The translations under genes were made by a program, and so were the position numbers. DNA of 5,733 nucleotides. It comes from an uncultured Chthoniobacterales bacterium. GTDB lineage: Bacteria; Verrucomicrobiota; Verrucomicrobiia; Chthoniobacterales; UBA10450. Where the stretch lies: positions 1 through 5,733 of the forward strand of contig CATPAW010000095.1 in NCBI GenBank assembly GCA_955652255.1. Reading direction: 5' to 3'. Under the pieces are notes generated by a model that was given only the letters and a program-made list of their open reading frames with translations, did no database searches and was not told the DNA's origin. This document shows, one piece after another, positions 1 to 5,733 of the stretch; positions within the stretch are counted from its first letter, which is position 1; the number at the start of each line of letters is the position of its first letter.

Positions 1-1
1 G

Positions 2-1516
2 AGCATCCCTTCGACGCAGCGTTGGAGTCGCAGAGACGCCGGCGAAGTCGGCATCCTTCTCCTCTTGCTATTTGTTCTCGGGGAAACGGTTTTTGGGGGA
101 TGGTTTTCAATTTCGGCTAGGAATTACCCCATTTCATTCATCTGCGGACCGATCGTGATCTGGACTGCCTTCCGGTTCTCGCAGCGCGAAACGGCCACCG
201 GAATTTTTATTCTCTCGGCCATGGCAATTTGGGGAACGCTGCATGGCTCCGGCCCGTTCGTTATAGAAACAGAGAATCAATCCCTTCTCACGCTCCAAGC
301 CTGGACCGCCGTACTCACCATCACGGCGATGGCGCTGGCCGCTGCCATGGCCGAGCGACGCCGTGCCGAAGCAGCGATAGAGCAACAGAAGGCCGCGGTT
401 GAAACTGCGAACCGCACAAAAGACAAGTTTCTCGCCATGCTGTCGCACGAATTGCGCACACCCCTTACGCCAGTCATTGCCGCGTTGGACACGCTGGAGA
501 CGGACGCGGCGCAATCGGAAGAGTTAAAAGCTTCGCTGGCGATGATCCGCCGCAATGTCGAGTTGGAAAGCCAGCTCATCGCCGATCTGCTCGATCTCAC
601 GCGCATCGCGAAAGACAAATTGGAATTGAAATTCGATTCGATCGATGCGCACGAGGCCGTCTTCAACGTCGTCGAAATCTGCCGGGCGGAAGCGAATGCC
701 AAAAACCTCCATGTCTATCCCGACTTGCGGGCCGGCGCTCATCATGTCTCGGCGGACACGGCGAAGTTTCAGCAAATCATTTGGAACTTATTGAAAAACG
801 CGATCAAGTTCACCGGCGAGGACGGCGAAATCACCATCTCCTCCTCAAACCCGGCGCCACAGACCATCGTCATCACCGTGCGCGACACCGGAATCGGCGT
901 CGAACCCGACATCATGGAACGGATTTTTGATCCGTTCGAGCAAGGCGAGGCCTCGTTCCAGCGGGGCTTTGGGGGACTTGGTCTCGGATTGGCCATTTCC
1001 AAATCGCTCGCCCAGGCCCACGGGGCCACGCTCCTCGCACGAAGTGAAGGGCGCGATCGCGGGGCGGCCTTTATTTTAACGAAGAAAACGGTTCCGCCGC
1101 AACAGCGGCCAGTTCAACCCGCGGCCGCACCGCTCGAGACCCGAACTCTCCGCATTTTATTGGTGGACGACCACCGGGACACCTGCACCGCCCTGGAGAG
1201 ATTGCTCGTTCGGCGTGGTCATCTCGTCGCGGCCGCGCATAATGTGCGCTCGGCAATGGAGGCCGCCGTCCGCAATCAATTCGATCTTCTCATTAGCGAT
1301 ATCGCGCTGCCAGACGGGACCGGCATGGATTTAATGATGCAACTGCATGCCATATGCGGCATCCCGGGAATTGCCATCAGCGGTTTCGGCAACAATGGCG
1401 ATATCGAAAAAAGTCTGCAGGCGGGCTTTTCCGAGCATTTGGTGAAGCCGGTGAAGCTTGAAAAACTCCAAGCCGCTATGGAGCGGGTGGTCGGAGCAGG
1501 ATCTGTTTCGAATTAA
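2..1516 (+). CDS. Hybrid histidine kinase with MASE1-type membrane sensor and C-terminal receiver domain (5' partial)
   Basis: This is a membrane sensor kinase expected to autophosphorylate on His and pass the phosphate to its own receiver Asp. The frame is open to the left edge, so the gene begins outside the window. A TTG at 65 lies inside the sensor and is not a believable start. Residues below are counted from that TTG. Hydrophobic segments to about residue 96, including IWTAFRF and AIWGTLHGSGPF, resemble the end of a MASE1 domain. A short charged linker (about 97-120) leads to HisKA with phospho-acceptor H128 (MLSHELRTPL). HATPase_c shows an N-box (N241, N245), G1 box (DTGIG, 274-278), F-box (FDPF) and G2 box (GLGLGLA). 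The receiver (about 361-475) has the acidic pair D368/D369, phospho-acceptor D412, S439 and K461. All key residues are present. There is no HPt or output domain, so a separate partner is expected. The ligand is unknown. The domain calls are firm; MASE1 is likely, because only its end is visible. Confidence 0.93.
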   Translation, partial: SIPSTQRWSRRDAGEVGILLLLLFVLGETVFGGWFSISARNYPISFICGPIVIWTAFRFSQRETATGIFILSAMAIWGTLHGSGPFVIETENQSLLTLQAWTAVLTITAMALAAAMAERRRAEAAIEQQKAAVETANRTKDKFLAMLSHELRTPLTPVIAALDTLETDAAQSEELKASLAMIRRNVELESQLIADLLDLTRIAKDKLELKFDSIDAHEAVFNVVEICRAEANAKNLHVYPDLRAGAHHVSADTAKFQQIIWNLLKNAIKFTGEDGEITISSSNPAPQTIVITVRDTGIGVEPDIMERIFDPFEQGEASFQRGFGGLGLGLAISKSLAQAHGATLLARSEGRDRGAAFILTKKTVPPQQRPVQPAAAPLETRTLRILLVDDHRDTCTALERLLVRRGHLVAAAHNVRSAMEAAVRNQFDLLISDIALPDGTGMDLMMQLHAICGIPGIAISGFGNNGDIEKSLQAGFSEHLVKPVKLEKLQAAMERVVGAGSVSN

Positions 1517-1535
1517 AATCGCGAGTTCCGCGATT
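1517..1535 (+). other. 7-bp stem-loop immediately after the kinase stop codon
   Basis: The arms AATCGCG (1517-1523) and CGCGATT (1529-1535) are perfect inverted repeats around a 5-nt loop. The stem begins at the base after the TAA at 1514-1516 and ends 20 bases before the TTG start of the next gene. The sequence that follows is CACCGCGCC, with no T-run, so it is not a classic intrinsic terminator. It could protect a transcript end, attenuate read-through into the methyltransferase gene, or be chance in GC-rich DNA. The inverted repeat is seen directly; any role is inferred. Confidence 0.4.
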
Positions 1536-1555
1536 CACCGCGCCGGCTTTCTCAT

Positions 1556-2677
1556 TTGCGCAAGGTCGATCTAAAAGTCAAAGACGTCGCTTTTGGCGGA
1601 AAAGGCGTCGGGCGAGACAACGGCAAGGCTGTTTTCATTCCGTTCACGATCGACGGCGAACGCATATCGGCGAAAATCGTTCGAGAAAAAAAACGATTCG
1701 CCGAGGCCGAACTTGTCGATCTTGTCGAAGTCTCACCGCATCGCATCCAACCGCCGTGCCCGTACTTCGGTCGATGCGGTGGATGCAGTTACCAGCACAT
1801 CGATTACGAGCATCAACTAGCGCTCAAATTCCGTCAGGTTCGCGATGTCTTGCGTCACCTCGGAAAACTCGCGGATGTCCCAATGCGGCCAATCATCCCC
1901 TCGCCCTCTTCCTATCGTTATCGCAATCGCATCACCGTTCATGCACAGGATGGCGTGGTTGGATTTTTCCGCCGCGAATCACATCGCTTGATCGACATCG
2001 AGGCCTGCCCCATCGCCAGGCCGGAAGTGAACGACGCACTTGTCGATCTTCGCAGCAGACGGGTGGAAGACGGACATTACACTCTCCGCGCCGGGCCGGG
2101 CCCGCGCGTTTTCTCCCAGGCAAACGACGCTGTCGCGGACGCCTTGCGCGACTTGATCGCGCGACTCATTCCATCCGGTCAGGAATTGCTCGTCGACGCC
2201 TATTGCGGTGCCGGCTTTTTTTCGAAGACGTTGCTCGAAAAGTTTGAACGAGTTATTGGAATTGATTGGGACACGTTCGCAATCGAAGCGGCGCGAGAGA
2301 ATGCAACGACGAAAGAGACCTACATCGCCGGCGATATTGAGGAAGAATTACGCCACGCGTTGGCAGGGGCGGTTCATCGAACCGATCTGGGCCAGATTGG
2401 CGTTAGCGGGCAGTTGGGGTCAACTTCCCCTACCTCTCCAAACAAAAAAACAACGTTACTGGTCGATCCTCCCGCCAGCGGTCTCTCAGCAGGCACGCGG
2501 CGAGTGATTCTCGATCTTGCACCGGCCACGCTCATCTATGTTTCCTGCAATCCCGCCACGCTCGCACGCGATTTGAAGGAATTAGGCGACAAATTCAAAA
2601 TCGAATCGGTAACGCCACTCGACATGTTCCCACAAACCGCCGAAATCGAAGTGGTGGCATCGGCATCCTGCCGATGA
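1556..2677 (+). CDS. TrmA/RlmD-family class I SAM-dependent RNA (uracil-C5)-methyltransferase
   Basis: This enzyme is predicted to methylate C5 of a uracil in 23S rRNA or tRNA, using SAM and a covalent Cys-uracil intermediate. The 373-residue protein starts with a TRAM RNA-binding domain (about 1-60). Cysteines C68, C74, C77 (C-x5-C-x2-C) and C151 match the [4Fe-4S] ligands of the RlmD group. The SAM fold shows FSQAN (186-190), DAYCGAG (214-220) and DPPASGL (304-310). C331 in SCNPATLARD is the expected nucleophile and E365 the expected base. TTG at 1556 is the only ATG/GTG/TTG codon in frame after the stop at 1514, and the TRAM sequence begins at once, so this start is nearly forced. There is no Shine-Dalgarno. 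The region from C151 to Q188 is about 65 residues shorter than in E. coli RlmD as I recall it, while residues about 270-298 hold an extra stretch. The target nucleotide (U1939, U747 or tRNA U54 type) cannot be assigned, so no symbol is given. Confidence 0.92.
   Translation: MRKVDLKVKDVAFGGKGVGRDNGKAVFIPFTIDGERISAKIVREKKRFAEAELVDLVEVSPHRIQPPCPYFGRCGGCSYQHIDYEHQLALKFRQVRDVLRHLGKLADVPMRPIIPSPSSYRYRNRITVHAQDGVVGFFRRESHRLIDIEACPIARPEVNDALVDLRSRRVEDGHYTLRAGPGPRVFSQANDAVADALRDLIARLIPSGQELLVDAYCGAGFFSKTLLEKFERVIGIDWDTFAIEAARENATTKETYIAGDIEEELRHALAGAVHRTDLGQIGVSGQLGSTSPTSPNKKTTLLVDPPASGLSAGTRRVILDLAPATLIYVSCNPATLARDLKELGDKFKIESVTPLDMFPQTAEIEVVASASCR
2370..2425 (+). repeat. Cluster of three short inverted repeats inside the methyltransferase gene
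   Basis: Three perfect inverted repeats lie within 56 bases. CGGTTC/GAACCG spans 2370-2384 with a 3-nt loop. ATCTGG/CCAGAT spans 2385-2397 around one base and directly abuts the first. AGTTG/CAACT spans 2412-2425 with a 4-nt loop. The DNA encodes residues 272-290, a Gly/Ser/Gln-rich stretch between the acidic GDIEEE motif and the DPPASGL motif, where relatives usually have a much shorter connection. This suggests an in-frame insertion of a small palindromic element, tolerated in a surface loop. The repeats are seen directly; the insertion origin is inferred. Confidence 0.5.
2658..2676 (+). other. 8-bp perfect stem-loop straddling the methyltransferase stop codon
   Basis: CATCGGCA (2658-2665) and TGCCGATG (2669-2676) pair perfectly around the loop TCC. 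The 3' arm covers the first two bases of the TGA stop at 2675-2677. The bases that follow (AGAACAGAGC) contain no T-run, so this is not a standard intrinsic terminator. It may act as a transcript-end stabiliser, a weak terminator, or a structure at the translation stop. The pairing is certain; the function is not. Confidence 0.45.
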
Positions 2678-2755
2678 GAACAGAGCGGAGAGCGCATCCA
2701 ACATAAAGAGCTTGCCACGAAACAAGCGGACATTGAACAGTCACACGGCAAAGCG

Positions 2756-4654
2756 ATGGCTGATTTGATTATCACAGAGACCGGGACGGTGCATCGCCCG
2801 CGCAATGTCGATTGGAAGCGCGCGGCCGCGCTTCTCTATGGCGACTGGGGCACGAGCAAAGCCTACGTCATCGGCCTCGCCTTTCTCGCCGCCGGTTTTT
2901 CATCGCTGCCAATCATTCTCGCCGTCTGCGTGCTGACCGGTTTGGTTGGAATCAATTACGCGGTCATTTGCCGACATTTTCCCGATGGCGGCGGCGTTTA
3001 TTCGGCGGCGCGTTCGCAAGGGCGATTGCTCGCCGTTGTCGGTGCGCTGCTCCTCATCGCCGATCTTACCGTGACGGCAGCCCTGAGCGGCTGGTCCGGT
3101 CTGACCTATGTCATTGCCGGCACGGAAGATATTTTCTGGCTGAAATTTCTCAAGGACCACATTGCATTCACCACAATCGGCGTGCTGCTCTTCCTCGGTT
3201 TCATTAATTGGTTCGGCCCAAAACATTCCGGCACTTTGGCCGTCGCGCTTGCCCTCCCGACAGTGATCGTAGTGGTCGGATTGATCGCCATCAGCGCGCC
3301 GTACTTGACGACGCATTTTCTCGCGCCACGACACGAAAGTCTCAGCGCCCTATGGGTTCAGTTTGTCGGCGTGATTCTCGCGCTCTCCGGAGTGGAGGCG
3401 ATTGCCAACCTCACTGGAGTAATGAAGCTCGACCCGGGTTCCACGCCCGGTCGGCCGAGCGTCGCGCGCGAATCGCGCAAAGCAATTACACCTGTGGCCA
3501 TCGAAGTTGTTTGTGCAACGGCCTTGCTTGGTTGGGCAATGCTGTCACTGCCGACGGTCATGGAAAAGACGCTCGGCCTGTCGAGCCAGAGTGACATCGC
3601 CGCCACGCTCATTAAGCGGCACGAGGACATGCTTCGTTTCATCGGCGAACAATTCGGAACCGCGTCATTCGGACCGTGGTTTGGTCAGGCGTTCGGCTGG
3701 GTCGTCGGCATTGTGTTTCTGTTGTTGCTGTTGAGCGCGGCCAACACCGCCATCGTCGCCATGATCGGTTTGCTCTACATGACGGCGCGTGATGGCGAAA
3801 TGCCGCCGCAATTCAAACGCCTGAATCGACACGGCGTGCCTCTATATCCGCTCCTGATCGCGGTCGGTCTCCCAGTTATTGTGCTCCTGGCCGCAACAAG
3901 TTTCGAAGGGCTCGCCGGTTTGTATGCCATCGGTGTGGTCGGCGCGATTACAGTCAATCTCGGTTCGTGCACGTTCAATCGCGCGATCGGCTTCACTTGG
4001 TACGATCGCGTCTTGTTCGGCATTACATTCGTTATTTTGTTTTTCGTTGAGTTGACCCTGGCGCGCACAAAGCCGGACGCGCTTTTCTTCGTCGTCTGCG
4101 TTCTGGGAGTTGGTCTCGCTTTGCGTGCGTGGACACAGAAGCGCGCGGGTTTCACAACGCTCACTGTCACTCATCAGGTTGCCGCGATGGTTTCGCCCGA
4201 CCTCGTCGCGACCATGCAACCGCGTTTGGTAGAAGGGCAAAAAATCATGGTCGCCGCGCGCGGCATCACGCCGGTGCTCAGTTTTGCTCTCGATGAAGCG
4301 CAACTGCGCAAAGCGACACTCTGCGTGCTTTATGTCAAAGAAGTCGCCGTTTACTACTCCGGCGGTCCGGCGCGACTCGGTCGCGCGCGCTGGCAGGACG
4401 ATCCGGAAGCGAATGCCATCATGTCGCTCATGCTCAAACTCGGGGCCGAGCGCGATGTCTGCGTCGTGCCGATTTATGCGGTGAGCCAGGATGCCTCGGC
4501 CACGATTGTCGATCTTTCCGCCACCATGGGCATCGATTTTCTCGTCATCGGTGCGACCCAACGGACCGCTCTTGCCAATCTTCTGCGTGGCAGCGTGGCC
4601 ACGAATGTTGCCCAACAATTGCCGGACTCGATTCAATTGCTGATCTTCGGTTAA
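2756..4654 (+). CDS. APC-superfamily amino-acid-type permease with C-terminal UspA-like domain
   Basis: This is a secondary transporter in the inner membrane, probably for amino acids or related organic cations; the substrate cannot be read from sequence. The 632-residue protein has about 12 hydrophobic segments, roughly at 36-53, 54-72, 90-110, 135-152, 160-182, 198-220, 245-265, 313-340, 362-381, 384-402, 416-434 and 440-457. APC-like landmarks are PDGGGVYSAAR (76-86), SGVEAIANLTG (211-221) and LLSAANTAIVAMIG (325-338). A soluble tail (about 495-632) resembles universal stress protein: KIMVAARG opens it, and IDFLVIGATQRT...LLRGSVA closes it. The usual ATP-site pattern G-x2-G-x9-GS is only partly kept: G599 and G612-S613 are present but Q602 replaces the middle Gly, and the early Asp of VAVD-type strands is absent. 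ATG 2756 is the first start codon after the preceding stop, with no Shine-Dalgarno. The serA start lies 8 bp beyond its stop, which suggests a shared transcript. Confidence 0.88.
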   Translation: MADLIITETGTVHRPRNVDWKRAAALLYGDWGTSKAYVIGLAFLAAGFSSLPIILAVCVLTGLVGINYAVICRHFPDGGGVYSAARSQGRLLAVVGALLLIADLTVTAALSGWSGLTYVIAGTEDIFWLKFLKDHIAFTTIGVLLFLGFINWFGPKHSGTLAVALALPTVIVVVGLIAISAPYLTTHFLAPRHESLSALWVQFVGVILALSGVEAIANLTGVMKLDPGSTPGRPSVARESRKAITPVAIEVVCATALLGWAMLSLPTVMEKTLGLSSQSDIAATLIKRHEDMLRFIGEQFGTASFGPWFGQAFGWVVGIVFLLLLLSAANTAIVAMIGLLYMTARDGEMPPQFKRLNRHGVPLYPLLIAVGLPVIVLLAATSFEGLAGLYAIGVVGAITVNLGSCTFNRAIGFTWYDRVLFGITFVILFFVELTLARTKPDALFFVVCVLGVGLALRAWTQKRAGFTTLTVTHQVAAMVSPDLVATMQPRLVEGQKIMVAARGITPVLSFALDEAQLRKATLCVLYVKEVAVYYSGGPARLGRARWQDDPEANAIMSLMLKLGAERDVCVVPIYAVSQDASATIVDLSATMGIDFLVIGATQRTALANLLRGSVATNVAQQLPDSIQLLIFG

Positions 4655-4662
4655 CTTGCCGC

Positions 4663-5733
4663 ATGGCCATGCAAGCACCGAAGGTCTTGATCGCCGATAC
4701 CATCTCACCGCGTGGTATCGAAGAGCTTTCGTGCGACCATGCGTTGGATGTCATTATCAAAACCGGCCTGACCGAAGAGCAACTTGTCGATCTTGTCCCG
4801 GAATTCAGCGCGATCGTTGTCCGCAGCGAAACGAAAGTTAACTCGAAAATCTTGAGCGCCGGAACGCGTTTGCGCGTTGTCGGCCGCGCCGGTGTCGGTG
4901 TGGACAATGTCGACGTTGAGGCAGCAACCCGCCGCGGGATTGTCGTGCTCAACGCGCCTGGCGGAAACACCGTTTCCACCGCCGAACACGCCTTTTCGCT
5001 TTTGCTTTCGGTCGCGCGACGAATTCCTCAGGCCGACGCGAGCGTGCGGCAGAAGAATTGGGACCGCAAGAATTTCGAAGGTGTCGAACTTTACAACAAA
5101 ACCCTCGGCGTTATCGGCCTGGGGCGGATCGGAAGCGAATTGAGCCGGCGTGCGATCGCTTTCGGCATGCGCGTGCTCGCGTACGATCCATATCTCTCGG
5201 CGACGCGCGCGCGCAGTTTGCAGGTCGAGCTCGTCGATGAGCTAGACGATTTGCTGACAAATTCCGATTTCATCTCGCTCCACACGCCATTAACGGCGGA
5301 GACGCATCACATTATCGATCTTGCACGGCTACGAAAAACAAAACGCTGCGTCCGCATCGTCAATTGCGCGCGCGGCGGACTCGTTGACGAAGCCGCGCTG
5401 GCCCGCGCCTTGCAAGATCGACATGTTGCCGCCGCCGCGCTCGATGTTTTCGAGCACGAGCCTTTGCCAGACGATTCGCCGCTGCGCTTGGCGCCGAACC
5501 TTGTTCTCACTCCTCATCTCGGCGCGTCCACCGCCGAGGCACAGGAAAGTGTCGGCATCGAAATCGCGCAATCGGTCCGCGCGGCCCTGCTCGAAGGAAC
5601 AATTCGCAACGCCATCAATATGCCGAACCTCGACGCCAAAACATTGTCGATCATTGGACCGCATCTGCGTTTCGGAGAAAAGCTCGGCAAATTTCTATCG
5701 CAAGTCGCGCCCAAACGCGTTGACACGCTCAAC
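4663..5733 (+). CDS. serA: D-3-phosphoglycerate dehydrogenase (3' partial)
   Basis: SerA oxidises 3-phosphoglycerate to 3-phosphohydroxypyruvate with NAD, the first step of the phosphorylated serine pathway, in the cytoplasm. The reading frame stays open to the right edge, giving 357 residues. The N-terminal part shows the substrate-site segment GRAGVGVDNVD (74-84) and NAPGGNTVSTAEHA (97-110). The NAD Rossmann motif GLGRIG spans 152-157, with the cofactor-selecting acid at D175. The catalytic set is R237 (in NCARGG), E266 (in FEHEP) and H285 (in TPHLGAST). After about residue 322 the sequence continues past the catalytic core (PHLRFGEKLGKFLSQ), as in the long form with an allosteric substrate-binding domain followed by ACT. 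That form is about 525-530 residues, so about 170 residues should lie outside. A second ATG at 4669 is an equally possible start, since family homology begins at KVLIAD. No Shine-Dalgarno is visible. SerA is clearly preferred over other 2-hydroxyacid dehydrogenases because of this extension. Confidence 0.95.
   Translation, partial: MAMQAPKVLIADTISPRGIEELSCDHALDVIIKTGLTEEQLVDLVPEFSAIVVRSETKVNSKILSAGTRLRVVGRAGVGVDNVDVEAATRRGIVVLNAPGGNTVSTAEHAFSLLLSVARRIPQADASVRQKNWDRKNFEGVELYNKTLGVIGLGRIGSELSRRAIAFGMRVLAYDPYLSATRARSLQVELVDELDDLLTNSDFISLHTPLTAETHHIIDLARLRKTKRCVRIVNCARGGLVDEAALARALQDRHVAAAALDVFEHEPLPDDSPLRLAPNLVLTPHLGASTAEAQESVGIEIAQSVRAALLEGTIRNAINMPNLDAKTLSIIGPHLRFGEKLGKFLSQVAPKRVDTLN

Noticed and set aside
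65..67. TTG at 65 as the kinase start
   Set aside because: The frame is open to the window edge, and residues before this codon (a Trp and charged residues leading into a Leu-rich membrane stretch) continue the sensor domain. The true start must lie upstream of the window.
1756..2247. Overlapping 163-codon plus-strand frame inside the methyltransferase gene
   Set aside because: The composition is Arg/Ser/Pro-rich with no recognisable motif, and it lies over conserved Fe-S and SAM-site codons of the real gene.
1686..2450. Homopolymer runs A8 (1686-1693), T7 (2216-2222) and A7 (2444-2450) in the methyltransferase gene as possible slippage or frameshift sites
   Set aside because: The frame is continuous through all three. 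The first two encode expected residues (EKKR and CGAGFFSK), so there is no sign of a frameshift or a second product.
2678..2755. Possible promoter in the gap before the permease gene (TTGCCA at 2712, TTGAAC at 2733)
   Set aside because: Neither has a TATAAT-like partner at suitable spacing, and -10/-35 rules may not apply in this host.
3842..4708. Long open frame (288 codons) on the minus strand opposite the permease gene
   Set aside because: Its translation is rich in Arg, Asp, His and Glu with no fold-like pattern, and the plus strand here encodes well-formed transmembrane segments and a USP-like domain. It is a shadow of the real gene in GC-rich DNA.
1710..4797. 17-nt exact repeat AACTTGTCGATCTTGTC at 1710-1726 and 4781-4797, plus several other TCGATCTT copies
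   Set aside because: All copies encode Leu/Ile-Val-Asp-Leu or similar in frame within different proteins, and fit the gene set's preference for GAT and CTT/CTC codons. There is no shared flanking sequence.
1053..5159. Two GCGATCGC palindromes (1053-1060 and 5152-5159) resembling the cyanobacterial HIP1 octamer
   Set aside because: Only two copies, both in coding sequence, and the genes do not look cyanobacterial. GATCG-rich words are common here through codon use.

Overview
The window carries four protein-coding genes, all on the + strand and tightly packed. Both end genes are cut by the window edges. In order they are: a membrane-anchored hybrid histidine kinase (5' end missing), a TrmA/RlmD-family RNA uracil-C5-methyltransferase, a 12-TM-type APC-superfamily permease fused to a C-terminal UspA-like domain, and a D-3-phosphoglycerate dehydrogenase (serA, 3' end missing). 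The gaps between them are 39, 78 and 8 bp, so no stretch of 300 bases lacks a gene. I see no tRNA, rRNA, CRISPR array, insertion sequence or phage gene.

The DNA is moderately GC-rich (high fifties per cent by eye), and composition looks even across all four genes. None of the three visible start sites has a clear Shine-Dalgarno sequence, and one gene probably starts at TTG. The short form of the methyltransferase, the permease-USP fusion and the general protein style remind me of soil Verrucomicrobia (Chthoniobacter/Spartobacteria-like). That placement is inference from memory of protein style. It is not a marker-based assignment.

Layout: 2-1516 encodes the tail of a MASE1-type membrane sensor, then HisKA, HATPase_c and a receiver domain. 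A 7-bp stem-loop begins at the base after its stop codon. 1556-2677 encodes the RNA methyltransferase, with an iron-sulfur cysteine set and catalytic Cys/Glu. It contains an extra segment of about 20 residues, and the DNA there is packed with three short inverted repeats. A perfect 8-bp stem-loop straddles its stop codon. 2756-4654 encodes the permease. 4663-5733 encodes serA up to the start of its regulatory region.

The genes do not form one obvious pathway. The 8-bp gap suggests that the permease and serA are co-transcribed, which would pair an amino-acid-type transporter with the first step of serine synthesis. The kinase and methyltransferase read as ordinary chromosomal neighbours. I did not find convincing evidence of an undescribed system. 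The most notable items are the palindrome-rich insertion in the methyltransferase, the missing central segment of that enzyme, and the degenerate USP domain on the permease.
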